Made by a program: the position numbers and the translations under genes. From Cytophagales bacterium (GTDB lineage: Bacteria; Bacteroidota; Bacteroidia; Cytophagales; Cyclobacteriaceae): a stretch of DNA of 64,000 bases. The DNA is taken from contig JADBYQ010000052.1 in the NCBI GenBank assembly GCA_020402945.1, forward strand, positions 1 to 64,000, given 5' to 3'. Below, piece by piece: positions 45,889 to 54,835 of the stretch (positions within the stretch are counted from its first letter, which is position 1; each line of letters begins with the position of its first letter). Under the pieces are notes generated by a model that was not told the DNA's origin, did no database searches, and was given only the letters and a program-made list of their open reading frames with translations.

Positions 45889-47343
45889 TTAATTTTTTGA
45901 TGGAGGAACTAATTTGCCGAACGCCTTATCCAAATCTACTTTGGCAATCATAGCATCGAACATGGCAGAGTAATAATTTGTTTGCGCCTGGCGTAAGCTG
46001 TTCTCTGCATCTACAACTTCCAGATTTGAGCCAACGCCTTGTTCGTATTTTATTTTGGTAACACGAGCCACATTGCTGGCTAAATCCATATTTTCATTTT
46101 GAGCTCTGAGCGATGTCATAGCATTTTGAAAACTAGTAGTAGCTTGACTGACCTGGAGGTCAATTCCTTGCTTGAGGCTTTTGAAGCCATTTTCGACCTT
46201 TTTTAGCGTTAGTTTTTCTTGCTGAATTTTGAAATGTTTCTGAAAACCGCCAAAGAGCGGAACGTTCAGTGAAACACCAAAAAGGGAATAACCATACCAC
46301 TTGTCGGGTCCAACCTCACCATTGTCAGAGATATTTGAAGTGGTAGAAAAGACTCCAGCAATGTCTGTTGACTGAGTGAAGTACCCCAAATTGGCAAAAG
46401 CAGATAGAGTGGGAAGTGCACTCGCATACTGATTTTTTAAGCTAAGTGCTTGTAGACGTTGGTTCGCTTCTAATACCCGATAGTCAGAACGGGTTTTGTA
46501 GTCCCAACCTTCTTTATAACCCACTAAATCTAAATCTACTTTTGCATCGGCTATCTTTCCTGCCACTTCTAGCGGTTGGTCAAGTGCATAGTTCATTTGA
46601 AACTTCAGCAGTTCAACACTCAAATCCCGAATCCTCAAAAAATTATCTCGCTCGGTTTTTAGATTATTGTAGGCCACCCGAATTCGGTCTACATCAATTC
46701 CTTCTGCGAATCCGTTTTTATTCAGCGCTAACGTGTTTTTCAATAATGAATCGAGTCGCGAAATATTGTTGTCAAACAATTCAGCTCGCTCCTGATTAAT
46801 CAAAACAGAATAGTAAGCCTTCGTCACTTGTTCAACTACTTGTTCTTTTGTCTGAATCGCGGTCTTAACGGATAAATCCTTATATGCCTTGGACGCCTGA
46901 AGGCCAACGATATAAGAACCACTAAAAAGCAATTGGTTTACATTAATACCTGCATCACCGCTACTTTTCAATTGAAAAAAGTTCTGAGAGGCAATCACGT
47001 CATTGTCGCCAAGCCCGGGCAAAAAATTAGGATAGTCGGCGGCAGGCAGATTAGAAAAACCGAATGCCCTTTGCTTTGTTGAAAAAAATCTCCGTAGGTT
47101 CTCGTTGTGTTGGACTGAGATGCTCCCGTCTACTTGAGGTAGCCCAAGAGCTGCCGTCTCCTTTACTTTGGCCGCTGCGATCTGCTGATCAATTTGGGCA
47201 TTCTGCACATTCACCGAATTGATCAACGCATACTCAATACACTGTTCCAATGTAAAGGAAGAAGGTGTTTGTTGCTGTGCTCGTGCACCACCGGCCGTAA
47301 CAAAGGCGATGGCAATTAATAATTGTTTATAAAACTGATTCAT
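45889..47343 (-). CDS. TolC-family outer-membrane efflux protein
   Basis: Outer-membrane channel of 484 residues with a signal peptide (ends GGARAQQ). Begins with the family motif SFTLEQCIEYALINS, and holds two OEP repeats (residues about 30-240 and 270-480), ending with the helical DAENSLRQAQTNYYSAMFDAM segment. It is the exit duct of the tripartite pump. Its start overlaps the end of the tetR gene by 17 bases. Confidence 0.93.
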   Translation of the reverse strand: MNQFYKQLLIAIAFVTAGGARAQQQTPSSFTLEQCIEYALINSVNVQNAQIDQQIAAAKVKETAALGLPQVDGSISVQHNENLRRFFSTKQRAFGFSNLPAADYPNFLPGLGDNDVIASQNFFQLKSSGDAGINVNQLLFSGSYIVGLQASKAYKDLSVKTAIQTKEQVVEQVTKAYYSVLINQERAELFDNNISRLDSLLKNTLALNKNGFAEGIDVDRIRVAYNNLKTERDNFLRIRDLSVELLKFQMNYALDQPLEVAGKIADAKVDLDLVGYKEGWDYKTRSDYRVLEANQRLQALSLKNQYASALPTLSAFANLGYFTQSTDIAGVFSTTSNISDNGEVGPDKWYGYSLFGVSLNVPLFGGFQKHFKIQQEKLTLKKVENGFKSLKQGIDLQVSQATTSFQNAMTSLRAQNENMDLASNVARVTKIKYEQGVGSNLEVVDAENSLRQAQTNYYSAMFDAMIAKVDLDKAFGKLVPPSKN

Positions 47344-47980
47344 TCTTATAGTTGGTTATGGGTGTTATTGAATTGTATTTGTATCTCTGATAAAGCCTTC
47401 TTCCTTTGTCAGTACAAAGGCCGTAAACGAAGTGATCGAAAAACTGCGACTGTACTTCAACAAGGTTGTATTTTTCTTTTGGGAAATGTTGTTCGTCAAA
47501 AGCCGCTTCAATAAGAACTAATCGGCTGATGGCTATGACTTCCGGATTGATTTCAGGGCGAAAGTAGCCTTCATCAATACCCTGCTTAAGATTTCTAACG
47601 ATGGAGCGCATAATGAAATCATTCTTGTGGTTAAGCCACAGCGCCCATGACTTTGGGTGAAATTTCTGTAAATCAAAAAGAAGCGATGGGTTCATGTCTT
47701 CCATATCGCACCGCAACCGAACTGAAATCTTATTGAGCTCATCAATGGCATTTTCAGACGCAGCTGTGATTTCAAGGTATTCACGTTCCTCGCGCGCCAT
47801 GTGGGTTTGCGACATTACTGTCACAAGCTCATCTTTGTCGGCAAAATGCTGGTAAAGGGTTTTTTTTGATACCGCCAGTTGTCTCGCGATATCGTCCATG
47901 GAAACACTTCGGATTCCATACTTCATGAAAAGCGCTTCCGCTCCGGCTAAAATTCTACTTTTTGTCTCTTGTTCTTCCAT
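47327..47980 (-). CDS. TetR-family transcriptional regulator
   Basis: Regulator of 217 residues from ATG 47980. The N-terminal helix-turn-helix is clear: TKSRILAGAEALFMKYGIRSVSMDDIARQLAVSKKTLYQHFADK. The C-terminal ligand domain has no specific family mark. It is the first gene of the efflux operon and overlaps tolC by 17 bases, so it likely autoregulates the whole operon. A long palindrome at 47991-48034, directly upstream of the start codon, is the probable operator. A longer frame to 48046 would run through that palindrome and is rejected. Confidence 0.93.
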   Translation of the reverse strand: MEEQETKSRILAGAEALFMKYGIRSVSMDDIARQLAVSKKTLYQHFADKDELVTVMSQTHMAREEREYLEITAASENAIDELNKISVRLRCDMEDMNPSLLFDLQKFHPKSWALWLNHKNDFIMRSIVRNLKQGIDEGYFRPEINPEVIAISRLVLIEAAFDEQHFPKEKYNLVEVQSQFFDHFVYGLCTDKGRRLYQRYKYNSITPITNYKNESVL

Positions 47981-47990
47981 AATCGGGTGC

Positions 47991-48034
47991 GAAACTAAGG
48001 AAACTTTAGATATTGCAAAAGTTTCCTCGGTTTC
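47991..48034. promoter_or_regulatory. Extended palindromic operator candidate upstream of tetR
   Basis: Nested perfect inverted repeats share one centre (48012.5): GGAAACTTT (47999-48007) with AAAGTTTCC (48018-48026), and outside them GAAAC (47991-47995) with GTTTC (48030-48034). The total span is 44 bases, placed 11 bases before the tetR start codon. The size and place suit a binding site for two TetR dimers, as in QacR-like regulators. Confidence 0.65.
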
Positions 48035-48107
48035 CCTCAACGCCATTTGCAGCTCAGGGTTGCAGTTTTATAAACTTTTTTTTGAAGTTTTTTTTGAGCT
48101 TATTGCA

Positions 48108-48458
48108 TCAATCGATTGAAACGCCTGCATTGCCGGCAGAACTTCCAGATTTAGGTGAGCACCATTTGTCTTTCATTTTCGCTTTGAAACGTTCACGCTC
48201 CTCGGGTGTCATCCCTTGCCATTTTTGTTTCCAGTAACCTCTCCATTGGCCGTTGTGGCGATGTCCGCCTTTGCCAAATCCAGAGAACAAAATTTTACTT
48301 AAAACCAGTAACCCTAGGGTCTGCCAGAAGCTTATTATCGGTCCTTGAAACAATTCCGGTATCAACCAATTCCATAAGTACATCGTGCCAAGTGTAAATG
48401 CAGAAACCGCCAACACTCCCAACACCACCATTCCTCCAATCCACAATACTTTTTTCAT
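48108..48458 (-). CDS. Small membrane protein after ECF sigma factor
   Basis: Protein of 116 residues with two membrane helices (about 4-32 and 42-60: WIGGMVVLGVLAVSAF, SFWQTLGLLVLSKILFS). A basic, His/Gly-rich tail follows (GHRHNGQWRGYWKQKWQGMTP, then EERERFKAKMKDKWC). I do not recognise a named family. The C-terminal MTPEERERFKAKMK block recalls Spy/CpxP-like and sigma-linked membrane proteins of Bacteroidota. It lies downstream of the ECF sigma gene on the same strand, 137 bases apart, so a regulatory link is possible but unproven. Confidence 0.7.
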   Translation of the reverse strand: MKKVLWIGGMVVLGVLAVSAFTLGTMYLWNWLIPELFQGPIISFWQTLGLLVLSKILFSGFGKGGHRHNGQWRGYWKQKWQGMTPEERERFKAKMKDKWCSPKSGSSAGNAGVSID

Positions 48459-48499
48459 AACTCTATCTTTTTAACTTTTTAATTAACATCTTCAATCTA

Positions 48500-48592
48500 T
48501 AGAATTCAGAATTTAGAATTCGGAATTCAGTTTCAATAAGATCATTCTGTATTCTGTATTCTAAATTCTATCTTCCAAATTCTTACTTTCAA
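48500..48592. repeat. Intergenic AATTC-word inverted repeat
   Basis: Between the sigma factor and the small membrane protein genes lies a stretch built from AGAATT/AATTC words. The left part (AGAATTCAGAATTTAGAATT) and the right part (ATTCTGTATTCTAAATTCT) are near-complementary and would form an imperfect hairpin. Confidence 0.7.
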
Positions 48593-48595
48593 ACA

Positions 48596-49159
48596 TTAGC
48601 TCACCACATCATCATAAAACCGCTGCAATCTTTTGCGAAGTGCGAGTATTGCATATCGCTTTCTGGACAGCAGCGTATTGATTGACACACCCGTTTCGTC
48701 TGCTATCTCGCGAAAACTTTTTTCCTCCATTTCATTTTGGATGAAAATTTCTCGTTGATCTGCCGGCAATTCAGCCAGTGCATCGGTGATCTCGTCCCAA
48801 ATGGCCTCGCGCAGAAGTGTTGACTCTGGAGTATTGTCTAGATCAGGCAGAATATCCTGCAAGGTCAATGGTACATCATCCTCCCTACCTGAGACCAATT
48901 CAAAATCCGTGCGCTGCGGACGTAAAGCATCTCTGCGATAACGATCAATGATTTTATTGCGGGCAACACTATAAAGCCAGGAAGTAACGCGATCCAACGA
49001 TTCAATGGTCTCGAACCCAGAGACAAACTGAAAAAACACATCCTGAAGGATATCCTCCGCCTCTTCCACCGATGACACTCTACTACGGATGAATCCGAGC
49101 AGCTTGTCTTTCTCGTTCAGGAATGTGTTTTCTTTTATTTGTTGCATCGCCAAATCCAT
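48596..49159 (-). CDS. ECF-type RNA polymerase sigma factor
   Basis: Sigma-70 family factor of the extracytoplasmic-function group, 187 residues from ATG 49159. Region 2 is visible at about 20-80 (GFIRSRVSSVEEAEDILQD, then VTSWLYSVARNKIIDRYRRD) and region 4 at about 135-185 (LAELPADQREIFIQNEMEEKSFREIADETGVSINTLLSRKRYA). No classical anti-sigma gene of the FecR or zinc-binding type is adjacent; the small membrane protein downstream is the only candidate. A TTG at 49171 is a weaker start. Confidence 0.93.
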   Translation of the reverse strand: MDLAMQQIKENTFLNEKDKLLGFIRSRVSSVEEAEDILQDVFFQFVSGFETIESLDRVTSWLYSVARNKIIDRYRRDALRPQRTDFELVSGREDDVPLTLQDILPDLDNTPESTLLREAIWDEITDALAELPADQREIFIQNEMEEKSFREIADETGVSINTLLSRKRYAILALRKRLQRFYDDVVS

Positions 49160-49278
49160 CTGCCGCGCCAATTTTTACCATAGACGGCAAACCCTTTCGT
49201 ATTATTTTACAAAACTGTAAAAAAGAATGCGCAAGTAGTCATCGGCAAAGTGACTACTTTTGAAGCTTGGAAAACGTC

Positions 49279-50064
49279 ATGCATATTTCCTACGCCAATT
49301 CGCAGCTCGCGTACACCAAAAAGGGTACTGGCGAGGCCGCTTTAGTTCTTTTCCACGGCTTCGGCCAAGATCACAGCGCTTTTCACAAGTGGGTTGATAC
49401 GTTGAAGGAATCACATACACTCTACACATTCGATTTGTTCTTTCACGGAGCCAGCCATTGGAAAAGCCGAAGCCCTGTAGAAAAAGACGATTGGAAAGAA
49501 ATCATGCTTTTGTTTTTAGAAAAAGAAAACATTAAAAAATTTGGTGTAGTTGGATTTAGTCTGGGTGGAAAATTTGCGATGATTACTTTAGAAGCTTTTC
49601 CATCTAAGGTAACTGAGCTCACGCTGCTGGCGCCCGATGGAATCAAGACCAGTTTCTGGTATAGCCTCGCCACCTACCCTATTGCAGTGAGAGCTCTTTT
49701 TAAAAGCATGATACTTCATCCCAATCGCCTTTACAGACTGACAAAACTATTGAGAAGATTGAAAATAGTAGATCAAGGATTGTTGCGCTTTGCAGAGTCT
49801 CAGATGGATACAGAAGAAAAACGGAGACGTGTTTACTTTGCCTGGGTCTATTTTAGGCACCTAAAACCGGATCTGAACCAACTCGTATCATTGGCTAACC
49901 AACATGCCACATCATGTAGGCTTCTCATCGGCAAATACGACAAGGTAATTCAGGCTGACAACATGAAAGCCTTTGTGAAAGAAATCAGAAAAATACAGTT
50001 TGACGTGATAGACGCTGGGCACAATGACCTAATTCCAAAATCGGTTATTCACCTGCCAAAATGA
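49279..50064 (+). CDS. Alpha/beta hydrolase
   Basis: Alpha/beta-fold hydrolase of 261 residues from ATG 49279 (a TTG at 49267 is less likely). Oxyanion strand LVLFHGFGQDHSAFHKW, nucleophile elbow GFSLGGKFA (Ser), an Asp in LLIGKYDKV and the catalytic His in DAGHNDLIP are in place. The substrate is unknown. TACTTTTG at 49255-49262 matches a -7 box and gives a leader of about ten bases. The gene is divergent from the sigma factor. Confidence 0.87.
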   Translation: MHISYANSQLAYTKKGTGEAALVLFHGFGQDHSAFHKWVDTLKESHTLYTFDLFFHGASHWKSRSPVEKDDWKEIMLLFLEKENIKKFGVVGFSLGGKFAMITLEAFPSKVTELTLLAPDGIKTSFWYSLATYPIAVRALFKSMILHPNRLYRLTKLLRRLKIVDQGLLRFAESQMDTEEKRRRVYFAWVYFRHLKPDLNQLVSLANQHATSCRLLIGKYDKVIQADNMKAFVKEIRKIQFDVIDAGHNDLIPKSVIHLPK

Positions 50065-50091
50065 ATGCGAAATTGGTGGCTTCGACAATCC

Positions 50092-50952
50092 TTAAAAGGC
50101 GAAATGATAGCCCACACTTATATTAACAGGCAACGGTTTTGTTAACCCTGTGATCGTGGGGTTATTCTGCAGACCGGTGAAATCCCGATCAAACTGAGAA
50201 GGTCGAAACGCTACGACCAAACCAAAGAGCCAATAGTTGGTTGGCGTTCTTCGCGACTTAAGCTGAACGCCTCCGCCCAGTGAAAACCCATTGTACAATT
50301 TGTTGTGTTGTGATGCGCCAATTATTGCAATTGCAGAATTATAGCCGTAGATCAGATTAACATAGGGAGATACCCTGCTGTCAGGGGCGGTTTTCAGTGT
50401 AATGCCTCCATTGACGCCAAAACCGGCTATAGCATACCCACCGGCCAAAAACACCCCCAAGTATTTGCTGGGTAAAACGGTGAGGCGTGCACCAAAACCT
50501 CCGTAGTCTATACCAAGGCCTGCACCAAAACGAAAGTAAGAATATTCTGACTCAGAAAAGCCAGAAGGCTTACTTATAACTAGCTTATCCTCCTCTGCAT
50601 ATTTACTTCGGTTGGCAACGACCACGTCTTTCGAAGCTGGGCGCAGCTTTATGTCTCTAATATATATCTGTATCCCAAACTCGTTTAAAAACCGCGCAAC
50701 GGAAACTTTTTTTTGATACTCTATTTCACTTAAAAACGTGACAGAATAAATTTCCGTAAGGTTGAAACTCCCAGCCTCAGTGAACAACGATCGGCTCGAA
50801 ACATCGATGATGTCCGTACTTACACGAGTACTATCTACCAGTTTTATCAACGTAGTTTGACCACGTAGTTCCAAGTTGCCTATGAAAAAGAAAGCCAGTA
50901 CCATGGCCAGTCCTGTTAACTTCCTATTCCTATCCCCTGAAAAAAAACTCAT
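50092..50952 (-). CDS. Exported beta-barrel protein, function unknown
   Basis: Exported protein of 286 residues. A signal peptide (LTGLAMVLAFFFIGNLELRG) is followed by a small N-terminal domain (TLIKLVDSTRVSTDIIDVSS) and, from about residue 135, a run of alternating amphipathic strands ending in VNISVGYHFAF with a terminal aromatic residue, as in small outer-membrane barrels. I do not recognise a named family. It is convergent with the hydrolase gene and divergent from purL. Confidence 0.7.
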   Translation of the reverse strand: MSFFSGDRNRKLTGLAMVLAFFFIGNLELRGQTTLIKLVDSTRVSTDIIDVSSRSLFTEAGSFNLTEIYSVTFLSEIEYQKKVSVARFLNEFGIQIYIRDIKLRPASKDVVVANRSKYAEEDKLVISKPSGFSESEYSYFRFGAGLGIDYGGFGARLTVLPSKYLGVFLAGGYAIAGFGVNGGITLKTAPDSRVSPYVNLIYGYNSAIAIIGASQHNKLYNGFSLGGGVQLKSRRTPTNYWLFGLVVAFRPSQFDRDFTGLQNNPTITGLTKPLPVNISVGYHFAF

Positions 50953-51029
50953 AATTGACGCTGTAAATGAGCTTAAAAATAGCTAGAATAATCCGTCTAT
51001 ACACCTAAATTTGCGCTTTCAAAAAGCAA

Positions 51030-54000
51030 ATGATTGTATTCTTTCGCTCACCTTCCAACGTCATTTACTCCGTTGGCCATTCAACTCCCTTTTCAACGTC
51101 CGATTTCGAAAAACTGACCTGGCTTTTTGGTGGCGCAAAACCGCTTACTGATAAATCACTCTCGGGGAATTTTATTGGGCCCAGAAAAGAAATGATTACC
51201 CCTTGGAGCACTAACGCAGTTGAAATTACCCAAACGATGGGAATTGCTGGCATTGAGCGGATCGAGGAATTCTTCGAGTCTTCTTCTCCTGCTCCAACCT
51301 ATGATCGGATGTTACAACATTTGTATGAAACGCTAGATCAGGACATCTTCACCATCCACCACACCCCCGAACCGATTTTAGAAATTGCAGACATCAAAAA
51401 ATACAGTGAAGAAGAAGGACTAGCCTTAAGCGAAGAAGAAATTGAATACCTGAAAGATGTCAGCATTAAATTAGGAAGAAAATTGACCGATAGTGAAGTG
51501 TTTGGTTTTTCGCAAGTCAACTCCGAACACTGTCGCCATAAGATATTCAATGGAACTTTTATTATTGATGGTGAGGAGAAAAAATCGACACTCTTTCAAC
51601 TGATCAAAAAGACATCGAAAGAAAATCCAAACTACATCGTATCTGCTTACAAAGACAATGTAGCCTTTATCAAAGGTCCAAGGATCGAGCAGTTCGCTCC
51701 TACCCAACAAGATGTGCCTGACTTTTTTGCTGTCACCGATTTTGACTCGGTCATTTCTTTAAAGGCTGAGACTCATAATTTTCCAACCACAGTAGAACCC
51801 TTCAACGGAGCAGCTACCGGATCAGGAGGAGAAATTCGCGATCGGCTTGCAGGTGGTAAAGGCTCTCTGCCCTTGGCGGGAACAGCCGTCTACATGACTT
51901 CGTACTCCCGACTGGAAGCAAATAGAAGTTGGGAAAAGAATTTATCGCCCAGAAATTGGCTGTATCAAACGCCAGCAGAAATTTTGATCAAAGCATCGGA
52001 CGGAGCCAGTGACTTCGGCAACAAATTTGGGCAACCACTGATCTGCGGAAGCTTGCTGACTTTTGAGCATATCGAAAACAATAAAAAATTTGGTTACGAC
52101 AAAGTGATCATGCAGGCGGGTGGTATTGGCTTTGGAAAAGAAAAAGATAGCCAAAAAGAACACTTGCAAGCGGGCGATCAAATTGTGATGATGGGTGGTG
52201 ATAACTATCGAATCGGCATGGGCGGTGCAGCTGTGTCATCGGTTACCACCGGGCAGTTTGCCAATGCACTCGAGCTAAATGCAATTCAGCGTTCCAATCC
52301 GGAAATGCAAAAGCGTGTGATGAATGCGATTCGCGCGATGGTGGAGTCTGATAATAATCCGATTGTCTCCATTCACGACCATGGAGCTGGTGGTCATTTA
52401 AATTGTTTCTCTGAGCTACTAGAAGAAACAGGAGGCACCATTGAAGTCGACAAAATTCCAGTGGGAGATCCAACTCTTTCCTCGAAAGAAATTATCAGCA
52501 ACGAATCGCAAGAACGGATGGGAGTTGCCATTCACCAAAAAGATGTAGATGCACTGAAGCGTGTCTCGGATCGTGAACGTGCTCCCATGTATGTGGTGGG
52601 CCACGCAACTGGCGATCATAAGTTTAAATTTGCCGGGCCAAATAATTCGATCAACCCCGTTGAGCTGGAGATGAATCATTTGTTTAGTTCATCCCCGAAA
52701 ACTATTCTTACGGACAAGACAACCGTGGCTGATTTTGCTGAGATCACTTACGATCCAACCAAGCTGCAATTTTACATTGAACAAGTTTTGCAACTAGAGG
52801 CTGTTGCCTGCAAAGACTGGTTGACCAACAAAGTAGATCGATCAGTATCTGGGAAAGTAGCCACCCAGCAAACCTGTGGCCCCATTCAACTTCCGTTGAA
52901 TAATGTCTCAGTAATGGCGTTGGATTTTTTAAGCAATAAAGGAATCGCAACTTCCATTGGACATGCTCCGATTGCTGCACTGGTTGATCCCGCCAAGGGA
53001 AGTAAATTGGCGATAGCAGAAGCATTGACTAATTTAGTTTGGGCACCGCTAACACACGGACTTAAAGGCGTATCGCTTAGTGCGAATTGGATGTGGCCTG
53101 CAAAAAATGAAGGAGAAAATGCACGACTCTATCAAGCGGTAGAAGCAGTAAGTCAATTTGCATGTGCCTTGGGGATCAATATTCCTACAGGAAAAGATTC
53201 TCTCTCGATGACGCAAAAGTATTCGAAGGGAGAAGTAGTCTATGCCCCCGGTACGGTAATCATTTCTGCAGTGGCGGAAGTCAGTGATATCCGCAAAACA
53301 ATTTCGCCCGCGTTGGAGCCAATTGTAGGTTCACAACTCATCTATGTTGATTTCTCAAAAGATGATTTCAAATTGGGAGGCAGTAGTTTTGGTCAGGTGG
53401 TGAATCAACTTGGCAAGGAAGCTCCTACTATTAAAGATGATACTTATTTTATCAGGGCGTTTGAAACCGTTCAGGCACTGGTTGACCAACATCTTGTTCT
53501 TGCCGGTCATGACATTTCTTCAGGAGGGTTGATCACAACGCTATTAGAAATGTGTTTTCCTACTTTGAACAGCGGTATTGATTTGAACGTTGACGCACTT
53601 GGAAATGATTTAATCAAAATTCTTTTTTCCGAAAACCCTGGCTTAGTGCTTCAAGTTCAGTCAGAGCTTGCAATCCAAATTTTAAAAAATCAGAAGTTAG
53701 TCTATCATGCTATCGGAACAGTAACAAACGATCATCTGTTGACTATTTCAAGTTCAAAATTTAACATTCAACATTCAACATTCAACATCTCAGACTTACG
53801 AGATAAATGGTTTCACACCTCCTATCTACTCGATAAAATCCAACGGCCAAAAGGTCACGCTGAAAAAAGAAGAGTCAATTTTAAAAGGCAACCACTCTCC
53901 TACCAATTTCAATCGGGTTTCGATGGGAAGTTTTCTACCTATGGAGTCGATCCCAAACGAAGAACACCATCAGGCATAAAAGCAGCGATCATCAGAGAGA

Positions 54001-54731
54001 AGGGAGTGAATGGAGATCGTGAGATGGCATACGCTCTTTACCTCGCAGGTTTTGATGTGAAAGATGTTCACATGACCGACCTTGTTTCAGGCAGGGAAGA
54101 TTTAAGTGGAGTGAACATGATTGTATTTGTGGGCGGCTTCTCTAATTCAGATGTATTAGGTTCAGCGAAAGGCTGGGCTGGTTCATTCTTATACAATCCG
54201 AAAGCAAAAGCTGCATTAGATAATTTCTATGCGCGCCCTGATACATTGAGTTTGGGTGTTTGCAATGGATGTCAGTTAATGATGGAGTTGGGACTGGTCT
54301 ATCGTGAAATGCCAATGGCCGATCATCCTAAAATGCATCACAACGGTTCTGGTAAATTTGAGTCAACTTTCATTACGATAAGCATTCCTAAAAATAATTC
54401 GGTCATGCTTTCGAGCTATGGAGGCGCTCAACTCGGTGTTTGGCTGGCACATGGCGAAGGGATGTTCAAATTAAAAAACCAATCCAACTATAAGATTGGC
54501 GCAACCTTTACCTATCCCGAGTATCCAGGTAATCCTAATGAAAGTGAACAATCAGTTGCTTCTTTGTATTCGACAAACGGAAGACATCTGGCAATCATGC
54601 CACATATTGAGCGTAGTTTATTTCCATGGAATTGGCCGCACTACCCGACAGAAAGAAAACAACAAGACGAAATCTCTCCTTGGTTTGGTGCTTTTGTAAA
54701 TGCGAGGAAGTGGGTGGAAAGCCACGTATAA
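51030..54731 (+). CDS. purL: Phosphoribosylformylglycinamidine synthase (large, single-chain)
   Basis: Catalyses the fourth step of purine synthesis, FGAR plus glutamine plus ATP to FGAM. The single chain of 1233 residues matches the long PurL type with all parts: N-terminal PurS-like region, FGAM synthetase domains (GFSQVNSEHCRHKIFNGTF, KAETHNFPTTVEPFNGAATG, GGDNYRIGMGGAAVSS, IHDHGAGGHLNCFSELLEE, NIPTGKDSLSM) and a C-terminal glutaminase (SLGVCNGCQLM with catalytic Cys; HGEG and the closing MPHIERS). Residues 908-920 are an in-frame insertion made from a tandem ATTCAAC repeat. TAAATTTG (51006-51013) is a possible -7 box. Confidence 0.96.
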   Translation: MIVFFRSPSNVIYSVGHSTPFSTSDFEKLTWLFGGAKPLTDKSLSGNFIGPRKEMITPWSTNAVEITQTMGIAGIERIEEFFESSSPAPTYDRMLQHLYETLDQDIFTIHHTPEPILEIADIKKYSEEEGLALSEEEIEYLKDVSIKLGRKLTDSEVFGFSQVNSEHCRHKIFNGTFIIDGEEKKSTLFQLIKKTSKENPNYIVSAYKDNVAFIKGPRIEQFAPTQQDVPDFFAVTDFDSVISLKAETHNFPTTVEPFNGAATGSGGEIRDRLAGGKGSLPLAGTAVYMTSYSRLEANRSWEKNLSPRNWLYQTPAEILIKASDGASDFGNKFGQPLICGSLLTFEHIENNKKFGYDKVIMQAGGIGFGKEKDSQKEHLQAGDQIVMMGGDNYRIGMGGAAVSSVTTGQFANALELNAIQRSNPEMQKRVMNAIRAMVESDNNPIVSIHDHGAGGHLNCFSELLEETGGTIEVDKIPVGDPTLSSKEIISNESQERMGVAIHQKDVDALKRVSDRERAPMYVVGHATGDHKFKFAGPNNSINPVELEMNHLFSSSPKTILTDKTTVADFAEITYDPTKLQFYIEQVLQLEAVACKDWLTNKVDRSVSGKVATQQTCGPIQLPLNNVSVMALDFLSNKGIATSIGHAPIAALVDPAKGSKLAIAEALTNLVWAPLTHGLKGVSLSANWMWPAKNEGENARLYQAVEAVSQFACALGINIPTGKDSLSMTQKYSKGEVVYAPGTVIISAVAEVSDIRKTISPALEPIVGSQLIYVDFSKDDFKLGGSSFGQVVNQLGKEAPTIKDDTYFIRAFETVQALVDQHLVLAGHDISSGGLITTLLEMCFPTLNSGIDLNVDALGNDLIKILFSENPGLVLQVQSELAIQILKNQKLVYHAIGTVTNDHLLTISSSKFNIQHSTFNISDLRDKWFHTSYLLDKIQRPKGHAEKRRVNFKRQPLSYQFQSGFDGKFSTYGVDPKRRTPSGIKAAIIREKGVNGDREMAYALYLAGFDVKDVHMTDLVSGREDLSGVNMIVFVGGFSNSDVLGSAKGWAGSFLYNPKAKAALDNFYARPDTLSLGVCNGCQLMMELGLVYREMPMADHPKMHHNGSGKFESTFITISIPKNNSVMLSSYGGAQLGVWLAHGEGMFKLKNQSNYKIGATFTYPEYPGNPNESEQSVASLYSTNGRHLAIMPHIERSLFPWNWPHYPTERKQQDEISPWFGAFVNARKWVESHV
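53766..53786 (+). repeat. ATTCAAC x3 tandem repeat inside purL
   Basis: Three perfect copies of the seven-base unit ATTCAAC, preceded by TTTAAC and followed by ATCTC. They encode part of SKFNIQHSTFNI without disturbing the purL frame. The word resembles the ATTCAAG repeat between pfkA and pgk. Confidence 0.85.
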
Positions 54732-54835
54732 ACGCTTTAACAACTCATAATTATCAAATAAGAAAAATTTACCTGAAATCGGTAAACCAAAATTCAAAAC
54801 TCACGTTACTAGTATTGCTTATATAATTAAAAGTA

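Noticed and set aside
53742..53800. Possible frameshift or mobile element in purL
   Set aside because: The tandem repeat keeps the frame and the glutaminase domain follows intact; no terminal repeats or target duplication are visible.
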